A DNA stretch of 57,814 nt from Cymbomonas tetramitiformis. Its lineage: Eukaryota; Chlorophyta; Pyramimonadophyceae; Pyramimonadales; Pyramimonadaceae. A program made the position numbers and the translations under genes. The notes below the pieces were generated by a model. The model had not been told where the DNA came from and ran no database searches. It saw only the letters and a program-made list of their open reading frames with translations. The stretch lies in NCBI GenBank assembly GCA_001247695.2, contig LGRX02030489.1, forward strand, positions 1 to 57,814, written 5' to 3'. This document shows, piece by piece, positions 34,661-42,790 of the stretch (its first letter is position 1; the number at the start of each line of letters is the position of its first letter).

Positions 34661-35470
34661 ATGTCAAGTTTTGGACAAAGTTTAGTTTGTAAGAATTTAA
34701 CATGTGATACGATTAATGGCAATCCCCCAGACGGTGGATCGAGCAAATGGTCAAATGTGTCAGGTACGACAAATGACATTGAAAGAACAAATGGAAATGT
34801 AATAGTTCAAAATAATTTACGGGTAAATGGTGAGATAAACAACACCGCACCAAATAATACCACAAATATTGATTTATTTGGAAATAAAACATCAGGTAAT
34901 GCTTTTATTAGTTTAAATACCGCTGGTGTAAACATACCAGATGCTGAAACTATATATTTTATAAATTTTCAAAGGAAACCTGATGCAGCTACAAATAGGT
35001 TTTTCACAATTAACATGTCGGGTGATATTAATGGAGCTCAAAACGTCGACTTAGAAAGATTGACATTGCCGACACAGTTGTCTTACAAGGGTTGTCAAGT
35101 CATTACAGCTTTGACTGGGGGAGTTCCAGGTGATAGAACCGTGCAAATTCCTGCAGGAAAATTCATTTGTTTCTTCAATTTGACGTTTACTTCATCAGAT
35201 ATAGCTACTGGCGGAAAGATTCTGAACATAACATTTGATACATCAAACTTACCAATCACAGCTCCAGAAATCACAGGTAGAAAATATATAGTTTCTGTTA
35301 CTCGGCCGCAAACGGAATTTAACGAAAGTGATTCTAGGCTTGACGTATTAAACCAATTTACGTATATAACTAAACCAGGTAATCAGTTTGCTTTACAATT
35401 AGTAGGTGACGCAGATATACTAGGTATGAAAGCAAGCTTCATTGTGAAATTCATAGAAATCCAATCTTAA
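34661..35470 (+). CDS. Fibre-like surface protein with MSSFG N-terminus
   Basis: 269 aa, last gene before the right TIR (2 bp gap). The N-terminus MSSFGQSLVCKNLTCDTING is very close to that of the 223-aa outer protein at 2523-3194, while the bodies diverge. Beta-rich, Asn/Thr-rich. Inferred virion surface protein. Confidence 0.64.
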   Translation: MSSFGQSLVCKNLTCDTINGNPPDGGSSKWSNVSGTTNDIERTNGNVIVQNNLRVNGEINNTAPNNTTNIDLFGNKTSGNAFISLNTAGVNIPDAETIYFINFQRKPDAATNRFFTINMSGDINGAQNVDLERLTLPTQLSYKGCQVITALTGGVPGDRTVQIPAGKFICFFNLTFTSSDIATGGKILNITFDTSNLPITAPEITGRKYIVSVTRPQTEFNESDSRLDVLNQFTYITKPGNQFALQLVGDADILGMKASFIVKFIEIQS

Positions 35471-35472
35471 TG

Positions 35473-36015
35473 ATAAGATATCGGAAGAGAAAAACGGTAA
35501 ATGTATCCCAAACACTAATATATATAATATAATTCAATATGGGCAACAATTGCCGTATAGGCTTATAAATGACACAATCTCCGATTGTTTCCGATCACGC
35601 GGAATGTATCCAAAACAGTAATATGTTATATAATATATGATATGGGCAACATTTAACGTTCTACTGATCGATCACGGGGAATGTATCCAAAACAGTAATA
35701 TATGATATAATATATGATATTGACAACATTTCCCGTGTTCCAAACCGGGGATATACTAAAGTAATATATTCTCACTTTGGAACACAATGATATATGTTAG
35801 CGAGCTTGGGGAAGCGAGCGATGCAAGACGGGCGTGGGCGGTAAGTAGGCGGTCACTTAGTCGGCTTATGAAGATTTGCCATAGATAACCGTAGGTGCTC
35901 ACTACATGGGAAGCGTTCCGAAATACTGGGAAATCCTGGCAAAATACAGAAGGTACTTAAGGAATACAGTTGTATTTAATAAGGATACTCCCCCTCTACA
36001 CGCTTCCCATGTAGT
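35473..36015. repeat. Terminal inverted repeat of inner element, right
   Basis: Mirror of 9548-10090 with the same palindromes (35494-35556, 35597-35659, 35673-35737), GTGTTCCAAA palindrome (35735-35785) and terminal foldback. A few mismatches to the left copy lie around 35845-35875. Confidence 0.93.
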
Positions 36016-36021
36016 GAAGTT
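36016..36021. repeat. Target site duplication, right copy (GAAGTT), inner element
   Basis: Direct repeat of 9542-9547 abutting the inner TIR. Confidence 0.92.
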
Positions 36022-36400
36022 CTCTCATTATTTTATTCAATTTTCCTTTATTGTTATAGCTAAAGGTATAAGCTGAATTTGCGGCTAAAGCATATTTTTT
36101 TTGAATAAGATTATCAAATTTAATTGTATTTTTTCCAAGAAAATTATTTATTGCTTGATTTGGAATATTTTTGAAATCTGCATGTATTGCATTCAATAGT
36201 TCCGCCGTTTGTTTTTTTATTTTTTGGGATGTAAAATCATTATTTTTAATTTTTGGAATTCTCTCAAACGGAGTGGAATCTTTGTTATCACTTTTATTAT
36301 TTTCAAATTTAAAATCATTACTTTTCAAATTGGTGTCATCTACAAATTTCGCTTTTTGACAAAATATATTTGAAGGATTATTATCACAAAATGTATTCAT
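36016..36400 (-). pseudogene. Lipase-like hydrolase, N-terminal fragment (split by inner element)
   Basis: Start of the outer lipase gene: ATG at 36400 (MNTFCDNNPSNIFC), an Asn/Lys-rich region, then KKYALAANSAYTFSYNN and KLNKIMREL, matching residues about 110-135 of the intact inner lipase. The frame runs into the inner TIR and stops 20 bp later. The rest of the gene is at 8481-9547. Confidence 0.85.
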
Positions 36401-36476
36401 GAATTATTAAATTAATATTTTCATTTTAATATAAATTTCCCCGAACAAATGTTTTTGAGAAGAAGTAATAAAATTT

Positions 36477-37052
36477 TTAATTGTTATTTGTAGTACGTGA
36501 ACGTGTTTTTGCCGGTGAGAAATTTCTATTAGGAGACGTCGGGTTTCTTCGATCTACACCGGTAATAACAACGGGATCACTTGGTAAAGAAAAGGATAAT
36601 GCTTGTCTTAATAGTGGATTTACAACTGTCCTTGATGAAGGACCAGATTCGCCTTGATTTTCGGGTGTGTTTAACGGAGATGGAGAAAAATCTTCACGCA
36701 GTCTTTTTAAATCTGAATTAATTTCTTCAGTGTCAATTTCACTCAACAATTCTTCTTCTTCTTCGAAACTTATTGGAGTAGATTGTGAAGACAACTCTTC
36801 TTGCATAATATATTTTGGAAAATCAAAATCATGCTTTAATTCTTTAGTCAAATGCATAGGATTTATAGGAGAATTTGTTAGATCAAAATAAAATAACTCT
36901 GGATTTGAACTAGGTGCGGTCATACTATAGCTATTTTTAGAAAGATTGCCATAACTTTTAAACATTTTTTGAGAATTTGGTACTCTATTTGTTATATCCA
37001 TCATTTTTAAACATTGTTGTTTGGTGTACGCGTCGGTTAATTGCGGTCTCAT
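36477..37052 (-). CDS. Conserved protein upstream of lipase
   Basis: 191 aa, counterpart of 26753-27370. N-terminus MRPQLTDAYTKQQCLKMMDI, then SYGNLSKNSY; acidic Glu-rich middle; Ser/Pro-rich C-terminus with SPNRNFSPAKTRSRT. Divergently transcribed from the methyltransferase with a 46-bp gap. Function unknown. Confidence 0.6.
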   Translation of the reverse strand: MRPQLTDAYTKQQCLKMMDITNRVPNSQKMFKSYGNLSKNSYSMTAPSSNPELFYFDLTNSPINPMHLTKELKHDFDFPKYIMQEELSSQSTPISFEEEEELLSEIDTEEINSDLKRLREDFSPSPLNTPENQGESGPSSRTVVNPLLRQALSFSLPSDPVVITGVDRRNPTSPNRNFSPAKTRSRTTNNN

Positions 37053-37098
37053 TTAGAATTTGTTTAGTATAAAATAAATAAATAAATTTAATAATTTA

Positions 37099-37809
37099 AT
37101 GATTGAAATTCATAATGCAAACTGTTTCGATATTTTCCCTAAAATAAATGATAATTCCGTAGATTTATTTGTATTAGATTTACCTTATAACCAAACCGCT
37201 TGTAAATGGGATAAAGAAATAATTGATTTAAATTTATTGTGGAAACATTTGAAGCGTATAGGTAAAGAAAAAACATGTTATATTTTTCTAACCACAACTA
37301 AATTTGGACATAAGATAATTGAAAGTAATAAAGCATGGTTTCGATATGATTTAGTATATTTTAAGAGTATATCTTTAGGATTTTTTCATGCAAATCAGAT
37401 GCCATTGCGAAGCCACGAGATGATTTATATATTTTATAAAAGACTACCTACATTTAACCCGCAAAAAACGCCCGGAAAGCCATATTTTAGATCTAGTGCA
37501 AATACTACGAATATATATACCAAACATTGCGCTAGATTACCGACCAAATGTGAAGACGGTTATCGATATCCAAAATCAGTTTTGAAATTTTCTAACGGAA
37601 ATTACAAAAGTAAACATCCATGTTCTAAACCAATAGAATTAATGGAATATTTAATTAAATCATATTCACATGAAAATGACCTTGTTTGTGATCCTTTTAT
37701 GGGTATTGGATCTAGTTTAATTGCTTGTAAAAACAATAATCGAAAATACATAGGGGTTGAATTAGATAGTGAGTTTTACAAAATTTGCATGGAAAGGACT
37801 GAGTCGTAA
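37099..37809 (+). CDS. DNA methyltransferase (DLPY type)
   Basis: 236 aa, homologous to 10089-10787. Motif IV LDLPYNQT (about residues 30-37), KSKHPCSKP, then the AdoMet motif DPFMGIGSS (about 199-207). Beta-class order, predicted amino-methyltransferase for adenine or cytosine. AT-rich, intact. No adjacent restriction enzyme gene. Confidence 0.84.
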   Translation: MIEIHNANCFDIFPKINDNSVDLFVLDLPYNQTACKWDKEIIDLNLLWKHLKRIGKEKTCYIFLTTTKFGHKIIESNKAWFRYDLVYFKSISLGFFHANQMPLRSHEMIYIFYKRLPTFNPQKTPGKPYFRSSANTTNIYTKHCARLPTKCEDGYRYPKSVLKFSNGNYKSKHPCSKPIELMEYLIKSYSHENDLVCDPFMGIGSSLIACKNNNRKYIGVELDSEFYKICMERTES

Positions 37810-38052
37810 TATCTCATAAAGTATTTGGAATTTGAGAATTTCAGTTTGCTAGTGATGATCAGCGCGAAATTTTAGAAAAATAATATTTTTATAAAAAAAA
37901 TGATTTTAAAAATCAATTTTAATAAATGTCAATGACGGGGGTGCTCTGACCCCCTTACATAAGGACTGTCGCTAGTTTGTGGAAATAACTTACACAAACT
38001 TGCGAACACCGAAACTTACCCCTCACAAACGACACACTTCTAACTATCAAAA
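37810..38052. other. Intergenic gap before the outer cargo island
   Basis: 243 bases. Nothing coding seen. Composition changes here from very AT-rich to more GC-rich. No strong hairpin or repeat noticed. Confidence 0.5.
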
Positions 38053-38736
38053 ATGCCCCGAACCCGTCAAAGTAAGCAACCGGTTGCCGATGAGGTGACG
38101 ATTGACTTAACCCTTGAATCGGATATTACTCAGCAGGCTTCGGAAGTCGCTAAGCCGATTGTTTTAACAAAAGTTGTACAGCAGGCGTTGGACGAAATGC
38201 CCGTAATACCAAAGGAAAAGATGCAAGAGATGAAAGAACGTTGGCAAGAGTTTCGCGATGCTCCAAAAGCGCCAGCAGGTTTCAAGCCTACAGCGCGTTT
38301 GGCGACAGCGGCAGCGGCGACAACGACAGCGACAGCGACAGCGAAGGCGGCATCGCCCCCGCCGCCTCTGTTTGTTTCAACAAGAGTTCGTGACCCTGAT
38401 AATCACGTGAAAGTTGCGAGAGGTTGCAGCAACTTTTTGTGCAAGAAACCCAAAGAACAGCAAACAGGCTCTTGTTTAAAATGCGGACGAAAAGGTTGCA
38501 AAGTTTGCATATTTCGTTCGCAATCGGCGTACTGCGCGGATATTGACGCCGGTATCAAGACCGATTGTGCCTACTATATGCTGTTAAATTACGAAAACAG
38601 ATATACAGAAGAGTGGGGTAACCGGTACCCCAACGCGTGCAGAGGGTGTTTACACACCGATGATATTGTCAAGGTCTCGTACCCACTGGCTATTCAGGAC
38701 GCGGAAACTGATAGGATTTTTCGAGGTAGAAACTAG
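38053..38736 (+). CDS. Cys-rich protein with a SUMO-interaction-like motif
   Basis: 227 aa. Near the N-terminus VTIDLTLESD has the form of a SUMO-interacting motif (hydrophobic core followed by acidic residues). A low-complexity Ala/Thr tract (about residues 80-103), coded by GACAGC-type repeats, links to a Cys-rich C-terminal half (CSNFLCKK, CLKCGRKGCKVC, CRGC) that likely binds zinc. More GC-rich than the surrounding viral genes. No counterpart in the inner element. Might act on host nuclear proteins; speculative. Confidence 0.58.
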   Translation: MPRTRQSKQPVADEVTIDLTLESDITQQASEVAKPIVLTKVVQQALDEMPVIPKEKMQEMKERWQEFRDAPKAPAGFKPTARLATAAAATTTATATAKAASPPPPLFVSTRVRDPDNHVKVARGCSNFLCKKPKEQQTGSCLKCGRKGCKVCIFRSQSAYCADIDAGIKTDCAYYMLLNYENRYTEEWGNRYPNACRGCLHTDDIVKVSYPLAIQDAETDRIFRGRN

Positions 38737-38808
38737 AAGCTAGAACCAATAATAGAACAAGTAATAGACAAATAATACAAAGTTTTAATAAGAGCTATGT
38801 ATTAATAT

Positions 38809-39498
38809 CTAATTGCCCTCCGCGGGGTCTTTCTCAGTGCCCTCCGCGGGGTCTTTCTCAGTGCCCTCCGCGGGCTTTTGCTCATCGTCTGAACTATCTT
38901 TTGCAAAGGCAACGTAATCTACGTGTGCCATATTTTTAAGAAAGTGACCCAGTTCCTGCATAGGAATTTTCCCTGCTTCGCCATAATACACGTTTCCCGA
39001 TTCCATACCTTCCAACGCTGTATCCATTACACGTTTTTGTTTCCTTTCCTCTGCTGTACCGTGCTTCTCCCTTGTATTATATTTAGTTGCGACGTCCGAT
39101 TGACGCATGTTAGTACCTCCTAAAGTTTGCTTATAATAAGCAGTCTTTATTTTGCTTCGGAGGCGCATGGCGTGTTCGGGTGAAGGAGTAGGGTCTTTCT
39201 TGTCCTGTTTTCCAGGTCCTTCAATCGGACGGAAACGTTTCTTCTTTTCCTTCTTAGGAGAAGGCTCGGGTTCGGAATCGGACTGGCGTTCACGTTTGAC
39301 ACCGCGGGAAGAACCCGCTTGTGCCTCCGCATTTTGTTCCACGGTTGCGGGGATAACCTTTGAAGTATGGCACGACTCGCAACACTCTCCCCTTGCGAGA
39401 GGCATCGCATTGAACGGAATACCCCCACATGCTTTGTTGCATATTACGCATTGAAAACGGGAGCACTGCTTGCGTTTCGCACCGCGTGTTTTCGCCAT
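38809..39498 (-). CDS. Zinc-ribbon-like protein with C-terminal tandem repeats
   Basis: 229 aa. The N-terminal block CVICNKACGGIPFNAMPLA then CCESCHTSKVIPA resembles a small CxxC/CCxxC zinc domain found in several phage and giant-virus proteins (NAxPLADGxCCxxCN-VIPAR type); recalled from memory and only loosely matched. A basic nuclear-localisation-like stretch (PSPKKEKKKRFRP) follows. The C-terminus is a tandem repeat of KDPAEGTE from 24-bp DNA repeats at about 38815-38873. Transcribed away from 39789 over a shared promoter with phased sites. Confidence 0.58.
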   Translation of the reverse strand: MAKTRGAKRKQCSRFQCVICNKACGGIPFNAMPLARGECCESCHTSKVIPATVEQNAEAQAGSSRGVKRERQSDSEPEPSPKKEKKKRFRPIEGPGKQDKKDPTPSPEHAMRLRSKIKTAYYKQTLGGTNMRQSDVATKYNTREKHGTAEERKQKRVMDTALEGMESGNVYYGEAGKIPMQELGHFLKNMAHVDYVAFAKDSSDDEQKPAEGTEKDPAEGTEKDPAEGN

Positions 39499-39788
39499 AG
39501 TTACTTGTTGTAAGTAACTTGTAAGTAACTGGTAAGTAACTTGTAAGTAACTTTTGAGTGTCTAAAAAATTCTTGACAATTTTTTTTTTACATTTTTCAT
39601 TATCTCTTTTTTAAATAAAATAAAATAAATAAAATAAAATAAATAAAATAAATAATTTCTTTTTACCTATTTTCAGATGGGTCATAGTTACTTGAAAGTT
39701 ACTTGAGAGTTACTTCAGAGTTACTTGAGAGTTACTTGAGAGTTACTTGAAAGTTACTTGTTACTTACTTGTTACTTACGTGAAAGTC
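39499..39788. promoter_or_regulatory. Divergent promoter with phased GTTACTT/AAGTAAC arrays
   Basis: Left side: AAGTAAC at 39512, 39523, 39534 and 39545 (exact 11-bp period) plus one GTTACTT at 39500. Right side: GTTACTT at 39687, 39698, 39709, 39720, 39731, 39742 and 39753 (exact 11-bp period), then 39760 and 39771. The two arrays face each other across a very AT-rich centre (TAAAATAAAATAAATAAAAT-like). One helical turn spacing puts every site on one DNA face, as in cooperative operator or iteron arrays. Confidence 0.72.
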
Positions 39789-40634
39789 ATGATTACTCTT
39801 TCAAATAATACGCAATATGATTGCAACTCTAAAGTTCAACCCGATGTATACCTTATTGCAAAAGCAGTTCCGTGTGGAGGTATTAACTTTGACAAAGTTC
39901 GCACTAATCCGCGTATGGAGCCCGTTGATGCCGCTTGCAAGCACAAGAGCAGATACTTATTTTGTTCACGTTGTTGGGTGAAAGCGCCTAAGTTTACAAC
40001 TAATAAGACTTGGAAATCCGTCGTCGTTCCGTCTCTTGTTGACTACGCCACTACCACGGCTTCCGCTGCTATTTCCGATGGCGTGCGCGATATTTTGTTT
40101 CGCGATTTTTGCAGGCACTTGCTTGTAGAAGAGCAGGAAAGTAAAAAGCGGATCAAGGAAGCGCAGACAAAAGCCGACAGTAAGTTAAAAAATTGCGTTG
40201 GTTCAGCGGAAAAAGAGAGGGAGGAGCTTGAACGGCAACACTCACAAGGGAGCGTAGATGCGCTTATGAAGTTTCGCATTTTGGACCCTACAGTTCCAGT
40301 CAAAGATACTTCTATTCCGGCACCTCAGTTCGAGTCAAGCGAGTCGGAAGAAGAAAGGTTAGAGTATTTTTCTCCAAACAAGGGTAAAATATGTGACGAT
40401 GACGTTGAGAAGCTGCAAGTCGAAAATGCGGAGTTGTGTGACAAGATAACTGAACTTGAAACCATATGTGAGCAGTCTGCTGAAGAAGTCAAAAACTTAA
40501 AAGCCGAATATAATACAACAGAGTTGGACTCAACCCAGGCTTTTCGTCAAACTCGTCACATCGCCAAACTTGAAAGCGAAAACAACAAGTTAAACAGTTA
40601 CACGAAGACCTCGAAAGTACATGCCGCGAGCTAG
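39789..40634 (+). CDS. Coiled-coil protein, 0-frame part
   Basis: 281 aa from ATG 39789 (MITLSNNTQYDC); the frame is open upstream through the GTTACTT repeats but lacks another ATG. Contains a short Cys-bearing domain (CKHKSRYLFCSRCW, about residues 50-65), a helical region around FCRHLLVEEQESKKRIKEA, and the start of a long coiled coil (VEKLQVENAELCDKITELE). At 40589-40595 the frame meets G_TTA_AAC; the coiled coil continues in the -1 frame while this frame ends 39 bases later. Either a short product by normal decoding or a broken gene. Confidence 0.6.
   Translation: MITLSNNTQYDCNSKVQPDVYLIAKAVPCGGINFDKVRTNPRMEPVDAACKHKSRYLFCSRCWVKAPKFTTNKTWKSVVVPSLVDYATTTASAAISDGVRDILFRDFCRHLLVEEQESKKRIKEAQTKADSKLKNCVGSAEKEREELERQHSQGSVDALMKFRILDPTVPVKDTSIPAPQFESSESEEERLEYFSPNKGKICDDDVEKLQVENAELCDKITELETICEQSAEEVKNLKAEYNTTELDSTQAFRQTRHIAKLESENNKLNSYTKTSKVHAAS
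40589..40595 (+). other. Candidate -1 ribosomal frameshift heptamer G_TTA_AAC
   Basis: Read in the 0 frame as AAG TTA AAC; a -1 slip continues CAG TTA CAC, precisely the downstream open frame. GUUAAAC is a known functional slippery sequence in arteriviruses. I see only weak stem potential downstream (CTCG at 40610 with CGAG at 40627). Confidence 0.45.
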
Positions 40635-41701
40635 GAGAAGAGTCAGAACAAAAGGTACAGGAGATAGCCGCTTTAAAAGAAAAAGTTGCCACACTTGAGG
40701 CCAAACTTTCGCACGCACAGTCTGAAAATGCGGACCTCAAGGCACAACTTGAGGTCGAGGAAGATATGGTAGAATGTCAGCAGCTAGAAATAAAAGAGCT
40801 ACAAAATACTCAGCCCACTGAGGATATTTTACGGTTGGAATACGGTTTACAAAATACCCAGCCCACAGAGAATATTTTACGTTCGGAAGACACTTCTCAA
40901 AATGCCGAAGACAAATCGGGAGGTCAACACCTCCGTTTTGAAAACAGCGACGAAGAAGCTGAGTCCGATTCCGAAGAACCAGCAGAAGAGTTTTATGCAC
41001 CTACAGCTTTAAAGTGTGACTATTGTAACTCCTGTATATTTTTTACAGCAGACGATGTAAAGAAAGCCGTACCACGTTATTTTATTGAAGAGAAGCCCCC
41101 TACCACAAGAGAGTTGCACGGCATTTTGCTACCTTTGGCCGAGTTTGTTCAAGTTGAGTTTGAAGAAGGGTACAAGTATAAGTGTTTAACTTGTCAGAAT
41201 ACTTCAACTGCAATAGTACTTGTGGAAAGTGGTTCCGATGAGGTAAGTTTTACCGACACAGAAAAATATGTCAACATGCGAATAGGTCGCTTTCCTGCAT
41301 ATGGTACTGAAGCAAGGCTTGGCTTTACACGGATGTCTAACTTACAGGAGAAAGACCCTGAAGCTTACCACAAAGAAATAAACTCCATAAGAGCCACCAG
41401 AGTCAAGAGTGACAAGGAGTCATATAATGGAAAGTTTTCATACTACACTTATGAGCAAGTTCTGAAGCAGGATATGCAATATTTGGAAGGTTTTTGGATT
41501 AGTTCTCTTGCAACTTATGCTGAAAAGGGTTTAATCAACTTTGATTATGTAGGTCATAACCTTGACTATTTTTATGCAGCAGCAAAAGAAGAGAACAGAC
41601 TACCTACACTTCAGGAAAAATTTCCAAAGTTCAAAAAGATGGAAGAGATTTACAAGTCTTACCATGATAAGCATGGTTTCCTTCTTCCCAAAAAGTCCTA
41701 A
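40595..41701 (+). CDS. Coiled-coil protein, -1 frame part with CxxC domain
   Basis: About 368 residues in the -1 frame relative to 39789. Begins with the continued coiled coil (QLHEDLESTCRELGEESEQK, then ALKEKVATLEAKLSHAQSEN), next a 17-residue-spaced repeat LQNTQPTE, an acidic patch, and a zinc-binding-like pair CDYCNSC / CLTCQNT (about residues 140 and 188). A conserved-looking helical C-terminus ends HGFLLPKKS. The first ATG in this frame is at 40766. Without frameshifting, independent initiation there would yield 311 aa. Function unknown. Confidence 0.58.
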   Translation, partial: QLHEDLESTCRELGEESEQKVQEIAALKEKVATLEAKLSHAQSENADLKAQLEVEEDMVECQQLEIKELQNTQPTEDILRLEYGLQNTQPTENILRSEDTSQNAEDKSGGQHLRFENSDEEAESDSEEPAEEFYAPTALKCDYCNSCIFFTADDVKKAVPRYFIEEKPPTTRELHGILLPLAEFVQVEFEEGYKYKCLTCQNTSTAIVLVESGSDEVSFTDTEKYVNMRIGRFPAYGTEARLGFTRMSNLQEKDPEAYHKEINSIRATRVKSDKESYNGKFSYYTYEQVLKQDMQYLEGFWISSLATYAEKGLINFDYVGHNLDYFYAAAKEENRLPTLQEKFPKFKKMEEIYKSYHDKHGFLLPKKS

Positions 41702-41860
41702 TTTCTTTTTATTTCTGGGTGTTTACCACAGGATATTTGCTCAGTTGTAAAGTCCATGTAAAGATGCAAAATGTAAAACATAATTTGTAGGATATATATT
41801 TTAGGTAATAGTGACAGAGACACTTTTTATATAAATAATAGTAGTTAATTTTTGCTGCTT

Positions 41861-42772
41861 TTAACTTAAAGTATTTGGAATAATAAATTCATTAAAGTTC
41901 CTTCTAAAGCCACTTGGATGTGTAGATTTTTTATGTAAATCAATGAATAAGAAATCATGTGCTGATTGAATTGCTTTATCATAAACTTGGAAAAAGGTAT
42001 CTTGATTTATTTCACCACTACATTCCTCAGCAATTTTCTCCAACTCTTTTATATTTTTATTTTTGAAAACTAATAAATGAGTTAAGTTACCTCTTATTGA
42101 TTTATTTAAACCCATTTGATTACTTGTATAATTTTGTGTTGCAAATAATAGAGTAACTCCTAAAGCGCCATTTTTTAATTTACCTTTGTGACGGTGAGTA
42201 GTTACAAGTTGATTTAATTTAGCTCTCGGTAACATTATATCATTACCTTGTACATCATCGAAAAATACCACAATGACCGGTTTTTTTCCATTATATTTAT
42301 GATCCGGTGGGTTATACATGGTGTCCTCAAATTCAATTAATAATTCATTTGGAATATCAATAATTGATTTTGTTTTATCTTTTAACATTTTATTTAATTT
42401 TTTCCATCTTTTTAACTTTTCATGATATTCTTCATATTCTTGAGCTTCGGTGTCAAGAATTTCTTCTATTTTTTGGGGAGCTTCAATTGAAGGTTCCAAT
42501 ATATCTTCATTGTCCAATGGTAAATCTTTAAAATAATGTGCATTATTGTGGTATGTAGGGCTCACCAAAATCAATCTATCTAAAGCATTATTCTTTTTCA
42601 TTAATCTTAATAAATTAGAAAAGCTGCAAGTCTTACCTACTCCTCTTTTTGCCACTGCAAGAATAACGGCATGCATATTAATAAAATCACTGTCTGTATT
42701 TATATTGAATGCTCCACCTTTTGGTAGTTTAATTTCGTAATCTTTATTTTTTAATTTTTGAGTTTGTAACAT
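41861..42772 (-). CDS. FtsK/HerA-type DNA-packaging ATPase (A32-like)
   Basis: 303 aa, homologous to 19387-20322. Walker A AKRGVGKT (about 40-47), Walker B PVIVVFFDD (about 172-180), then ATQNYTSN (about 219). Expected to translocate DNA into the capsid. The charged 151-aa gene begins 18 bp upstream. Confidence 0.88.
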   Translation of the reverse strand: MLQTQKLKNKDYEIKLPKGGAFNINTDSDFINMHAVILAVAKRGVGKTCSFSNLLRLMKKNNALDRLILVSPTYHNNAHYFKDLPLDNEDILEPSIEAPQKIEEILDTEAQEYEEYHEKLKRWKKLNKMLKDKTKSIIDIPNELLIEFEDTMYNPPDHKYNGKKPVIVVFFDDVQGNDIMLPRAKLNQLVTTHRHKGKLKNGALGVTLLFATQNYTSNQMGLNKSIRGNLTHLLVFKNKNIKELEKIAEECSGEINQDTFFQVYDKAIQSAHDFLFIDLHKKSTHPSGFRRNFNEFIIPNTLS

Positions 42773-42790
42773 TCAATTTTTCTATTAATA

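Larger units (their letters stand above)
9548..36015. mobile_element. Inner Polinton/Maverick-type element
   Basis: 26,468-bp element with 543-bp inverted repeats and a GAAGTT target duplication, inserted in the lipase gene of a related element. It encodes a methyltransferase, a primase-helicase, a SET protein, a packaging ATPase, PolB, an integrase with a nonsense codon, a lipase, capsid proteins, fibres and a retropepsin-like protease. It also has a spliced cargo island (10770-15372). It is less AT-rich than the outer element, and its proteins are diverged from the outer ones, so it is a different lineage rather than a duplicate. Confidence 0.93.

Noticed and set aside
38250..38360. Microsatellite as a mobile or regulatory feature
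   Set aside because: GACAGC-type repeat codes the Ala/Thr linker of the 227-aa protein; simple expansion.
39499..39788. CRISPR-like array from the GTTACTT repeats
   Set aside because: Repeats are 7 bp at 11-bp spacing with no unique spacers, in a eukaryotic viral element. Not a CRISPR.
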